Positions 35,081 to 43,099 of a DNA stretch of 64,000 bases are shown piece after piece (position 1 is the stretch's first letter; every line of letters begins with the position of its first letter). The notes under the pieces are model-generated. The model did not search any database and was not told the origin of the DNA. It saw nothing but the letters and a program-made list of their open reading frames with translations. This DNA is from CBDDCX01 sp965226925 (GTDB lineage: Bacteria > Gemmatimonadota > Gemmatimonadetes > Longimicrobiales > Gaopeijiaceae): positions 62,001-126,000 of the forward strand of contig CBDDEN010000008.1 in NCBI GenBank assembly GCA_965226925.1. Direction: 5' to 3'. Made by a program: the position numbers and the translations under genes.

Positions 35081-36345
35081 GTGAGGCAATGAGAGAGGCG
35101 ATGAGTGACGTACGGAAAGCGGCTGAGGCGGCACGGGACGCCGCACAGCACGTCGCGACGCTGACAACCGAGCAGAAGAACGACTACTTGCGCGATCTGG
35201 CGGGAGCGCTCGTCGCCGCGGAAGAGGACATCCTCCGAGCCAACGCAGCGGACCTCGCCCGGGCCGAGGAGGGCGGACTCTCGACGCCCAAGCTCAAGCG
35301 GCTGGGGATCACGTCCGAGAGCCTCGCACAGATGGCCGAGGGGCTGAGGCAGGTCGCGGACCTCGAGGACCCGGTCGCGCGGGTCACACGGGACCAGACG
35401 CTGGAGAACGGTCTCCGCATCAAGCGGGTGCGCTGTCCGCTCGGCGTGGTGATGATGATCTACGAGTCGCGTCCGAACGTGACGATCGACGCGTTCTCCC
35501 TCTGCTTCAAGTCGGGCAACGCCTGCATCCTCAAGGGCGGCAAAGAGGCGCAAGCGAGCAACGAAGCGCTCGCCGACGTGATCCACACCACGCTTCGCGA
35601 GCACGATCTGCCCGAAGAGGCACTCGTGCTCGTAGGCACCGGCGGACGAGAATCGGTCGCCGAGCTGCTCACGTTCAACGACTGCATCGATCTGGTCATC
35701 CCGCGCGGCGGCGAGACGCTCATCCGTTACGTGAGCGAAAACTCGTCCATTCCGACCGTGCAGCACTTCCACGGGATCTGCCACGTGTACGTCGACGCTG
35801 ACGCGAACCTCGAACAGGCCCTGGAAATTTCGGTCACGGGCAAGACGTCGGCCCCAGCCACCTGCAACGCGACGGAGGCCGTGCTGGTCCATGAGGACGT
35901 GGCGGCGACGTTCCTGCCCGAGCTCGTCGCCGCCTACAGGGAGGCGGGCGTCGAGGTGCGGGGAGACGAGGCGGTGCGCGCCATCGACCCCGAGGTTACC
36001 GCCGCCGCCGCGGACGATTGGGGCAAGGAGTTCCTCGACATGATCGTGGCCGTGAAAGTCGTTCCCGACATGGACGCCGCCATCGATCACATCCACCGCT
36101 TCGGCTCCAATCATACCGATACGATCGTCACCGAGAATGCGGAGACGGCCGCGGCGTTTACCAACCGGGTCCAGTCGTCCTGCACGCTGGTCAACGCATC
36201 GACGCGCTTCAACGACGGGTTTCAGCTCGGGATGGGCGCCGAGATCGGTATCAGCACCTCGCGGGTGCACGCGTACGGACCGATGGGCCTGGAGGAGCTG
36301 ACCTCGCAGCGGTTTGTAGTGGAGGGGGCAGGGCACGTGCGGTGA
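35077..36345 (+). CDS. proA: Glutamate-5-semialdehyde dehydrogenase (gamma-glutamyl phosphate reductase)
   Basis: 422 residues; ATGA overlap with proB. It reduces gamma-glutamyl phosphate, completing the proline pathway with the two genes upstream. Landmarks: GVVMMIYESRPNVTIDAFSL, SGNACILKGGKEAQASNEAL, DLVIPRGGETLIRYV, catalytic Cys in TSAPATCNATEAVLVHE, FGSNHTDTIVTENAETAAAF and GAEIGISTSRVHAYGPMGLE. The region before the catalytic Cys reads KTSAPATCN rather than the common K...RPGVCN. It ends 68 bp before an IS91-like left end. Confidence 0.95.
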   Translation: MSEAMREAMSDVRKAAEAARDAAQHVATLTTEQKNDYLRDLAGALVAAEEDILRANAADLARAEEGGLSTPKLKRLGITSESLAQMAEGLRQVADLEDPVARVTRDQTLENGLRIKRVRCPLGVVMMIYESRPNVTIDAFSLCFKSGNACILKGGKEAQASNEALADVIHTTLREHDLPEEALVLVGTGGRESVAELLTFNDCIDLVIPRGGETLIRYVSENSSIPTVQHFHGICHVYVDADANLEQALEISVTGKTSAPATCNATEAVLVHEDVAATFLPELVAAYREAGVEVRGDEAVRAIDPEVTAAAADDWGKEFLDMIVAVKVVPDMDAAIDHIHRFGSNHTDTIVTENAETAAAFTNRVQSSCTLVNASTRFNDGFQLGMGAEIGISTSRVHAYGPMGLEELTSQRFVVEGAGHVR

Positions 36346-36413
36346 CGCCGCCCTCGTTTGAGCTTCGGGGCGTTGGCCAAGCACGGGCCGGACGTGCGGT
36401 ACTCCAAGACGTC

Positions 36414-36818
36414 GATTGCCGGATGCGATCGTTCGATAGGAAGCTTGCCGACATGCTCTTCGGAGATGCGTACGTATCTTCGCATCGTGACTATACGTAC
36501 GACAGCCAGGCCTGCCGAGCCATGTTCCCGCCGGGTGCTGTCCGTTCCGAAGCGGCTCCGCCCGTTCATGCACCACAACCCCACGATCGCCGGCGCCGTG
36601 TTGCGCATCTTTCTACGCGCCATTCGGGCCACGCCCCGACAGGCGAGCCCGGGAGCCGGTCCCGGCGCCCATATGGGCGCGATCTCGTTCCTTCACCGCT
36701 TCGGCTCATTCCTCAACGCTCACTTCCATTTCCACGTCTGTGTCATCGACGGCCTGTTCAGCGAGGATCCCGAGGGCTCGGTCCAGTTCCACGAGGCCAC
36801 CCACCTTACGGCCTCCGA
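36414..36818 (+). mobile_element. IS91-family remnant F (retains the HUH motif)
   Basis: Left-end block TTGCCGGATGCGATCG to GACAGCCAGGCCTGCCGAGC, then an internal deletion near 36533 into the transposase: RVLSVPKRLRPFMHHNPTIA, RAIRATPRQASPGAGPGAHM then GAISFLHRFGSFLNAHFHFH continuing VCVIDG. The latter is the HUH metal-binding motif absent from copies A and B. It is cut at ACGGCCTCCGA by an IS30-family remnant in opposite orientation. Confidence 0.9.
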
Positions 36819-37777
36819 GGGAGGTGGAGCAGCATCGTGAAGCGGGAGGTACGCTCTACAAGGGTACCGATCGCCGAACTACCCAGCCCGAGGATGAGGT
36901 CGCCTTCCCAGTGCCCGGGAATAGCCCGGTCGTTTGCCTCGGCCGGTCGCTCGCTGATCATGATCTCGGGGTGAACAAACCACTTCCGACGGCCACGTGT
37001 TCGAGCTCGCGGCACCCGGAGTGCGTGTCCCGTCCGAAGACACGCCGTCAGGTCCCGTCGCAGCGCGCCGCGCCCTTGAACGTAGAGCGCCTGGTAGATC
37101 GCTTCGTGCGATATCCGCATGGACTCGTCCTCGGGGAAGTCGACCCGCAGCCTGTTGGCGATCTGCTCAGGACTCCACGAAGTCGCCCACCGCCGATCCT
37201 CCCGGGGGCCGTGACGCCGACCGATCCAGCGCACCTCTGGACCCGGTGTGGCCGCACCCCTCGGAGTCGTGATTATACCTCCCAGCCGATCCTGCACATA
37301 CTTCCTCAGCTCGCCGTTCGCAGCAAGCTTGGCGACCTTCGGGCGCCTCGCTCTCCGATCCGCGTGCCATTGCGCGGTCGTGGCACGATACTCGAAGCCG
37401 CCCGCTCTTGTGGCTGCGTTCCTCCGCAACTCACGCGAGATCGTTGACGGTGAGCGGCCCAGGCGCCCAGCAATCTCGCGGACGCCACAACCACGGGCCA
37501 AAAGAACAGCGATCTCTTCTCGCTCGACGAACGACACGTAGCGCCCGGAGAGAGGGCGTAGGCTGGAAGGTGGCATGCCACCACATCCGAGAAACCAGCG
37601 CGCCCCCACAGCGGGAGACACGCCGGCCGCCTCCGCCGACTGCTCGCTCGACACGCCCCGAGCGATTCCCTCCCAGAATCGCTGCCGATGCTCCCGGCGC
37701 CCACGCGTCGGCCGACCAGGTGAGTACATCGGCCCACGCAAGGCTCGATCCGAGCGTCTCCTTTTCGTTGGCTCCAT
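36819..37777 (-). mobile_element. IS30-family transposase, 3'-truncated
   Basis: From ATG 37777: N-terminal helix-turn-helix (RFWEGIARGVSSEQSAEAAG), a second HTH (FVEREEIAVLLARGCGVREI, AGRLGRSPSTISRELRRNA), then WSPEQIANRLRVDFPEDESM, ISHEAIYQALYVQGRGAL and the start of the DDE core (IPGHWEGDLILGLGSSAIGT, LVERTSRFTMLLHLP). The second catalytic Asp and Glu are missing where the IS91 copy F begins. About 320 of the usual ~380-420 residues remain. Confidence 0.9.
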
Positions 37778-37817
37778 CGCGACACCGCCATGAGGTGTTG
37801 CGAAGACCGCTTGAATC

Positions 37818-38094
37818 CACCCAGTATACGTCTATTGCGTTTGGCCTACGCTGCAAGGAGGTCGGTGTCCGACCGTCGATGGGTTCGGTCGGCGACGCCT
37901 ACGACAACGCGTTGTGCGAGAGTTTCTTCGCGACACTCGAGTGCGAACTCCTGGACCAGCAGCGCTTCCCGACCCAGGCCGAGGCCAAGATGGCAGTATT
38001 CGACTTCATCGAAGGATTCTACAACCCGCGCCGGAGGCACTCGTCGCTCGGCCAGATCTCGCCCGTCAACTTCGAGCGCCTTCATGCTGCCTGA
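37818..38094 (+). mobile_element. IS3-family OrfB C-terminal remnant
   Basis: Reads QYTSIAFGLRCKEVGVRPSM, GSVGDAYDNALCESFFATLE then CELLDQQRFPTQAEAKMAVF, followed by IEGFYNPRRRHSSLGQISPV. This is the end of the rve integrase core of IS3-type transposases, with the last catalytic Glu in ESFFATLE. It begins about 40 bp from the IS30 start codon; the N-terminal two thirds and the left end are missing. Confidence 0.9.
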
Positions 38095-38830
38095 ACCCAC
38101 GCCAAGCTTCCCTTTACTCCCCCGCCTTGCGGGTGAAGCTTCCGACTCCCAACTGGAGCGGACAAACCATAAACCTCAGTGTTCACCCGTCCACCAAATC
38201 GCGACAGCTCCAGACCATACAATCCAGCCATCGCCCAACCTCAGCATTTCCCATAGCTTGAGCGCATGGGCACAGCTTCCTTCGGAGTCGGCTCAGTTCA
38301 GCCGCAGACTCGCACCCCTCGTCTCACCATCCGCTGTGAGTATCCCGACACGCTCATGCCGCCTACGGAGCTGACCTTCTCCCTCTCGCCTCGCTACGGC
38401 ATCTACGGTGCTCGTGAGGCGTCACGGTGTAGCCCCCAGCCCGGAGACGGGTGAACTGCCTTGTCCTCTGCCACTCATCGCCGGCGCAACAACGGGGGGA
38501 GATCCCAGAGTTCCCCGGCGCCCAAAGCAAGACGCGATTCCGTAAACTCTTTCACCTACGGCCTCCCTCGGGATAGACAAGAGTTAGTTGGAGACCCGGC
38601 GCCCGCCAGACAGCAGCGGGTCGATCCCGAGCACCTTCGCCCCGCTGTTGAAGCATCCGAAATGACCGCTGACCACTTGCACTCCTTGGTTCTATCGGGC
38701 GGTTCTGAGGTCGCCTCGGACCGCGGGACCGGCAGGCAACAGTTAACCGGGCGTCCCCCTACGGCGGACGCCTCCTTAAATCTGACGATCGAAGCGGGTC
38801 ATTGTGTAGCGCCATGAGGCATCTTCGCCA
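38095..38830. other. Long region without recognisable genes
   Basis: About 740 bp between the IS3 remnant and the radical SAM gene. A short frame at 38266-38454 (62 codons) is Pro/Arg/Ser-rich and resembles no family known to me. Probably decayed DNA plus the promoter of the radical SAM gene. Confidence 0.4.
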
Positions 38831-40273
38831 ATGAACGTCCTCCTCATCTCCTGCTATGAGCTCGGCCATCAGCCGTTCGGAGTGGCGTCCGCTGGCGCAC
38901 ACTTACTCGCTGGAGGGCGCCATGAAGTGGAATGCCTGGATCTCGCCGTGGAGGTTCTCGACGAGGCGAAGGTCCGCCGGGCCGACTTTGTGGGGATCTC
39001 GACTCCCATGCACACGGCGATCCGACTCGGCGTCAAAGCCGGCGAGCTGGTCCGGGGGTTGAATCCGCAGTGCCACATCTGCTACTTCGGGCTCTACGCT
39101 TTTCTTAACGAGGACTACCTCCTCGACGGCGTGGCCGACAGCGTGGTCGGCGGTGAATTTGAGACGCCGCTCACTCAGCACGTCGACCGCTTGGCGGAAA
39201 ATGCACCGCCCCGCCCCGGAGGCGTCTCTCTCGCGGATCTGCGCGGTCCGCCCAACCTATCTCGACAGCAGTTTCTCCCACCGGCGCGACATCTACTACC
39301 TCCCCTGGAGAAGTATGCCCGCCTGAGGACCTCCGAGGGAGAGCTCCGGCTTGTGGGACATGTCGAAGCGAGCCGCGGTTGTGCTCACCGGTGCCGCCAC
39401 TGCCCGATCCCCGCTGTCTATGAGGGGAGGCTTCGAATAGTTCAGCGGGAGGTCGTGCTCGCAGATATCGACAACCTTGTGCTCGTGGGTGCGCAGCACA
39501 TCAACTTTGGTGACCCAGATTTCCTGAACGGTGTGAAGCACTCACTCGGGATTGTTCGGGAGATGCGTAACCGCCACCCCGAGCTGAGCTTCGACTTCAC
39601 GGCCAAGATCGAGCACCTGCTCCAGCATCGTGACGCGATCATGGAGCTTGCAGCGCTGGGGTGCGTCTTCGTTCTGTCCGCTGTGGAGAGTGTGGACGAC
39701 CGCATTCTCCGTTATCTCGACAAGGGTCACACCCGTGATGACGTGGTCGCTGCTCTGGAGATTACCCGAGCCGCCGACGTAGCGCTTCGCCCCTCGCTGC
39801 TGCCTTTCACGCCTTGGACAACGCGGTCGGGGTATTTGGAGCTGCTCGAGTTCGTGCAGGACCACGATTTGGTCTATCAGCTCGATCCGGTACAGTACTC
39901 CATCAGGCTCCTTCTGCCTCCAGGCTCATGGCTCCTGGACATTCCGGAGATCCAACCCCACGTGGGGAGGCTGGTTCAGGAGGACTTCGTGTACACGTGG
40001 CGGCATCCGGATCCCCGTGTGGACATGCTACAACGGCAGGTCGCGCGAGTCGCTGAAGAAGCGGCCAGCTCCGGTGAAGACCCGGCGACGACCTTCAACC
40101 GGATCAAGGAGCTTACCCTTTCGACTATTGTCGGCCGGCCCACCGTAGGCCGACCCCGATACCGCCGTCGAAGTGCTAGACCGCCGCATCTGACTGAAGC
40201 GTGGTTCTGCTGAGCTGAGCCGACCGAGAGTCAGTTCGGCTCTGTGGCGACGGGAAAAGGATTGGAAAGCTAG
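38831..40273 (+). CDS. Radical SAM selenoprotein with C-U-A-E-P tail (UGA at 40211-40213 read as Sec)
   Basis: 480 residues if the UGA is read through, 460 if it terminates. Residues 1-120 resemble a cobalamin-binding-type Rossmann domain (MNVLLISCYELGHQPFG, ADFVGISTPMHTAI). The radical SAM core begins at HVEASRGCAHRCRHCPIPAV with Cys184, Cys188 and Cys191 (CxxxCxxC) for a 4Fe-4S cluster. Later motifs are LVLVGAQHINFGDPDFLNG and SFDFTAKIEHLLQ. The last sense codons are TGG-TTC-TGC, then TGA, then GCT-GAG-CCG, giving W-F-C-U-A-E-P and 16 more residues to TAG at 40271. This is the tail of what I recall NCBI naming the CUAEP/CCAEP-tail radical SAM (seleno)protein family. Sec-machinery genes are outside the window. 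Substrate unknown; a DUF309 gene follows. Confidence 0.85.
40214..40250 (+). promoter_or_regulatory. Candidate bacterial SECIS hairpin
   Basis: Three bases after the UGA codon, GAGCCGA (40217-40223) pairs perfectly with TCGGCTC (40236-40242), leaving a 12-nt apical loop CCGAGAGTCAGT that contains G and U residues. Position immediately downstream of UGA and within the coding frame is what SelB-dependent bacterial SECIS elements require. Confidence 0.65.
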
Positions 40274-40482
40274 ACGATGCCAGAGACGGGACGGTGCACA
40301 GCCCGCGGCGGCACCCGGCACCCTCTCGCCGAGTACACGTCCTTGTAGAGACGATCGCGCCATGGGCCATCATGCTTTCCCGTGCGACGAGGCAAACGAG
40401 TGCCACCGTCCGTCGCCTGTTCGTGTTGCTGTTGGAGGGTGGCTTGCCCCTCCCCTCCCCGGCCCAGTGATCTTAGACCTCC

Positions 40483-40893
40483 ATGTCGGATGACGCCGTG
40501 CCCGGGGCTCGGATGCCCGGCCCCCTCCGGGACTTCTTGGAGCTGTACGGAGCGAGTCGCTTCTGGGACAGCCACGAGGCTTTGGAGGAGGCGTGGCGCA
40601 GGAGCGGGAGCGATTTCTACCAGGGCCTGATCCTCTATGCCAGCGCCTGGGTTCACTGGGAGCGGAGGAACGCTCACGGTGTGCGAGCTCAGCTCAAGAA
40701 AGCCTTGGGGCGTCTGGACGCCTATCCAGCAGCTTACCTCGGGCTCGACGTTGCCGAACTGCGTGCCCACTGCGTTGAAGTACGGCGGGAGGTGGCCGGA
40801 AACCCCGATAGCTGGCCCGACCGTGTCGCGGCCTTGCCGCTCTCCCTCGCCGTGAATCGCCTTCGGGGCGACGAGGTGGAGCTTGAGGCCTGA
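40483..40893 (+). CDS. DUF309-domain protein
   Basis: 136 residues. The motif FLELYGASRFWDSHEALEEA, then WRRSGSDFYQGLILYASAWV, with HWERRNAHGVRAQLKKALGR, is DUF309 (F..G.Y.EAHE.LE..W......FYQGLI..A....H...GN..GA..L...A...L). This is a helical domain with conserved His/Glu (HEALEE) and no established activity. It lies about 210 bp downstream of the radical SAM selenoprotein in the same direction, with no obvious terminator between. The pair probably shares a pathway. Confidence 0.8.
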   Translation: MSDDAVPGARMPGPLRDFLELYGASRFWDSHEALEEAWRRSGSDFYQGLILYASAWVHWERRNAHGVRAQLKKALGRLDAYPAAYLGLDVAELRAHCVEVRREVAGNPDSWPDRVAALPLSLAVNRLRGDEVELEA

Positions 40894-40930
40894 CCACTTT
40901 GCGAAGAGACACGAGCTGGCCGGCGCTGCG

Positions 40931-41791
40931 TCAGTTGGCGTTCCAGAATCCTGAGAGGGATTCGCCGTGCGGGCTCTCGAGGAGCTTCTCGAACGCTTTG
41001 TTGCGGATCTGCCTGATGCGCTCGCGTGTGACGCCGAGAAGCGATCCGATCACCTCCAGGGTCCTCTCCTCGCCGTCGTCGAGGCCGTAGTACAGGTAGA
41101 GGATCTTCCGCTCGCGCTCCGTCAGGTACTGCTCGAACATCGTTTCGAGGAATTCCCTGCAGGCGATCGCGTCGACGTTTTCCTCGATATCCGACGCCTC
41201 GGCCCCCGAGAACCGCTCACCGAAACTCGCGCTGTCACGATCCGGCCGGCCGATGGGAGCGTCCAGGCAGAGCTCTGAGGCCGCGACACGACGAAGAGCG
41301 CGAATCGTCCCCGCCGGCTCTTCCATCGCACTGGCGATCTCGGCGTCGGTCGGCGTGCGGCCGAGCGACTGCGTGAGCTGTGTGTTGGTGCGCGCGAGCT
41401 TCGCGAGGTTCGAGTTCTGATTCAGCGGGATGCGCACCGAGCGGGTCTGCTCAGCCAGCGCCTGGAGGACGGTCTGGCGGATCCACCACACGGCGTACGA
41501 GATGAACTTCAGTCCCCTTTCCGGATCGAACCTCTTGACTGCCTTGAGGAGCCCCTCGTTGCCGACGCACACGAGCTCGCTGAACTCGAGACCTCGGCCC
41601 TGGTACTTCCTCACGAAGGAGATCACGAACCGGAGGTTCGCGGTCACGAGCCGCTCGCCGGCCTCCTCGTCCCCAGCGCGCGCCCGCCGCGCAAGCTCAC
41701 GCTCCTCCCACGGGTCCTGAATGAGTGGGTATTTGTCTACGTCTCGCAGGTACTGATCGAACGAATCCAGACCATGGGGCGAAGAAAACAT
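40931..41791 (-). CDS. RpoD/RpoS-type RNA polymerase sigma factor
   Basis: 286 residues from ATG 41791 (an in-frame ATG at 41836 is also possible). Region 1.2 (DSFDQYLRDVDKYPLIQDPW), region 2 (ANLRFVISFVRKYQGRGLEF, GNEGLLKAVKRFDPERGLKF, ISYAVWWIRQTVLQAL), region 3 (RSVRIPLNQNSNLAKLARTN, TPTDAEIASAMEEPAGTIRA) and region 4.2 HTH (RTLEVIGSLLGVTRERIRQI, RNKAFEKLLES) are all present. It lacks the long region 1.1, so it is a short group-1/group-2 factor recognising -35/-10 promoters. Monocistronic and convergent with DUF309. Confidence 0.9.
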   Translation of the reverse strand: MFSSPHGLDSFDQYLRDVDKYPLIQDPWEERELARRARAGDEEAGERLVTANLRFVISFVRKYQGRGLEFSELVCVGNEGLLKAVKRFDPERGLKFISYAVWWIRQTVLQALAEQTRSVRIPLNQNSNLAKLARTNTQLTQSLGRTPTDAEIASAMEEPAGTIRALRRVAASELCLDAPIGRPDRDSASFGERFSGAEASDIEENVDAIACREFLETMFEQYLTERERKILYLYYGLDDGEERTLEVIGSLLGVTRERIRQIRNKAFEKLLESPHGESLSGFWNAN

Positions 41792-41836
41792 TCGTTTCGT
41801 GCCGTTCCAGTCGCGGGTCGGTTTGCTCCTGGCCAA

Positions 41837-42239
41837 GCGAGGCCGACCGCGACAACCTGTAGCAGGATTTGGATTATCGAGGATCAGGGCAACCCGCCCA
41901 GAAAACTAACCCACCGTCGGCCGCGGTGGGAGCCCCGTCAAATAGGTGTGGCAAGTATGTTATTGCCCTGATAAGCGTGAGGTCCGTAGATCGAGCCCGC
42001 CCGGGGGCATGATGTGAGTTTTGATGTGAGTTTCATGCTACTTTGCGCTCTCCTGCGCCCCTGAGATACGACACCGATGCCCAAAACACCGCGTGAATGC
42101 TACGCTTTGTCGTATCTCGTCAAGGTTGTAGTCCTGAATGGGGTTCAGGGGGTCGCCGTCCACAACTCGACCCTGAAGTCATGTCAGTTAACGGGCTCTC
42201 GGACTCACGACGCGGAGTGAGCGCAGCGAACGCAGTGTC
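41837..42239. other. Intergenic region between the sigma factor gene and the bioY remnant
   Basis: About 400 bp without a recognisable gene. It contains a CCCACCG/CGGTGGG dyad near 41910-41930, a direct repeat of GATGTGAGTTT near 42011 and 42022, and the long inverted repeat at 42063-42118. Confidence 0.5.
42063..42118. repeat. 11-bp inverted repeat
   Basis: GAGATACGACA (42063-42073) and TGTCGTATCTC (42108-42118) are perfect complements separated by 34 nt. Spacing is too long for a simple terminator. It could be an operator pair or element end. Confidence 0.5.
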
Positions 42240-42599
42240 CGCGAAGCGGCCGGCTCTCCTAACAAAGAACTCCTCCAGGCCAAATCCCTTGTGTTTGCGG
42301 ACGGCACCTCAGGTTGGGGACACCTAGTCGGACCTACGTCTGGATATCTCGTCGCTTTTGTGGCCGCAGCGGGGATTGTGGGTTGGTTCGCGCAACACGG
42401 CCATCTCCGTCGCTTCGCACCGGCACTTGCGGTGATGCTCGCGGGACACGCCCTCATTCTGGGTTCGGGATGGATCAGGCTGGGGGCCGCAATCGGATAC
42501 GGAGCAGCCTATGGACAAGGGGTCGCCCCCTTCATCTTAGGTGGAGTGACGAAATCGGTCGTGGCCGCTGTGGTTGCTGTGCTCTTTGCCTGGTCCTAG
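42240..42599 (+). pseudogene. BioY-type biotin transporter C-terminal fragment
   Basis: From about codon LVFADGTSGWGHLVGPTSGY, then LVAFVAAAGIVGWFAQHGHL and FAPALAVMLAGHALILGSGW, ending GQGVAPFILGGVTKSVVAAV. This is the second half of the BioY S-component, with the signature GPTxGYLxxF and PF..GG..K. The first membrane helices and a convincing start are missing. The first codons of the open part (from about 42240) do not resemble the family. Confidence 0.75.
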
Positions 42600-42625
42600 A
42601 TTTGATGTACAAGTCAGTAGGCATC

Positions 42626-42713
42626 TAACCACCACCCACGCCTTGACATCTCTTTCTAAGCCATTATGGTAACCACCACCCACGCCTTGACATCTCTTTC
42701 TAAGCCATTATGG
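42626..42713 (+). promoter_or_regulatory. Tandem 44-bp direct repeat, each unit a complete promoter
   Basis: Two identical 44-bp units (42626-42669 and 42670-42713). Each carries TTGACA (42643-42648; 42687-42692), a 16-bp spacer and TATGGT (42665-42670; 42709-42714). It sits upstream of the cysteine-rich leader peptide and so drives the sulfate-assimilation operon from two start sites 44 bp apart. Confidence 0.85.
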
Positions 42714-42762
42714 TTCGCCCGCCGATTTACTAATTACTAATTACGAACGGAGATGGGTCAGA

Positions 42763-42831
42763 ATGCAAACAAGTCGTTGCTGTTGTCGCTGTTATTGTCC
42801 GTGCCCGGTGGGGTATTGGGGAACGAGCTGA
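42763..42831 (+). CDS. Cysteine-rich leader peptide of the sulfate-assimilation operon
   Basis: 22 codons: after MQTS the run RCCCRCYCPCP has six Cys in eleven residues, then VGYWGTS and TGA. A GGAG lies 10 nt before the ATG. It lies between strong promoters and an intrinsic terminator, upstream of genes that make the reduced sulfur for cysteine. Ribosome stalling at Cys codons when Cys-tRNA is scarce would favour readthrough. An overlapping frame from ATG 42753 (Leu-rich) exists but fits the downstream genes less well. Confidence 0.8.
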   Translation: MQTSRCCCRCYCPCPVGYWGTS

Positions 42832-42857
42832 CACGCAACTTCAACTAAGACCCTGAG

Positions 42858-42888
42858 ACGCCACCGGAAACCCCGGCGGCGTTTTTTT
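42858..42888 (+). terminator. Intrinsic terminator / attenuator 1 of the cysH operon
   Basis: ACGCC-A-CCGG, loop AAACC, CCGG-C-GGCGT: nine pairs with one mismatch, followed by seven T (42882-42888). It begins 27 nt after the leader peptide stop. Confidence 0.85.
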
Positions 42889-42910
42889 GTATTCTGGGCA
42901 CAGAGTGCTA

Positions 42911-42940
42911 GGCCGCCGGGAAGTCCCGGCGGCCTTTTTT
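42911..42940 (+). terminator. Intrinsic terminator 2 of the cysH leader
   Basis: GGCCGCCGGG (42911-42920) pairs perfectly with CCCGGCGGCC (42925-42934) around loop AAGT, followed by six T. A second, stronger stop only 22 nt after the first; both must be passed before cysH. Confidence 0.9.
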
Positions 42941-43099
42941 GTACGCACGAGCGACAACCACGGGGACGGAAATGTTAGCCATCGTAGACCACGCGGCCAC
43001 CCGAGCTAGGGCGGGTGCCTTCCGATTCCAGCCGGATCGCTGTTCACCGGATGGGGCAGGGATCTTCTATACCTGGCACCAGGGAAGGAAGAGAAGCGT

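Noticed and set aside
40211..40213. Plain stop codon for the radical SAM gene
   Set aside because: Considered first, but the exact C-U-A-E-P continuation and the adjacent hairpin make ordinary termination the less likely reading.
41980..42030. tRNA 3'-end-like sequence (GAGGTCCGTAGATCGAGCCCG)
   Set aside because: It resembles a T-arm at a glance, but the flanking bases do not form the 5-bp T stem and no other tRNA arms are present.
42640..42715. CRISPR-like repeat
   Set aside because: Only two copies, directly abutting with no spacer, and each contains promoter elements.
42753..42848. Overlapping 31-codon Leu-rich frame (KSLLLSLLLSVPGG) in the cysH leader
   Set aside because: It could be read as a leucine leader, but the downstream genes assimilate sulfur and the alternative frame is strikingly Cys-rich. 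Its ATG also touches the GGAG with no spacing.
43020..43099. Riboswitch (SAM or similar) before cysH
   Set aside because: No recognisable conserved core; the terminators and leader peptide already explain the control region.
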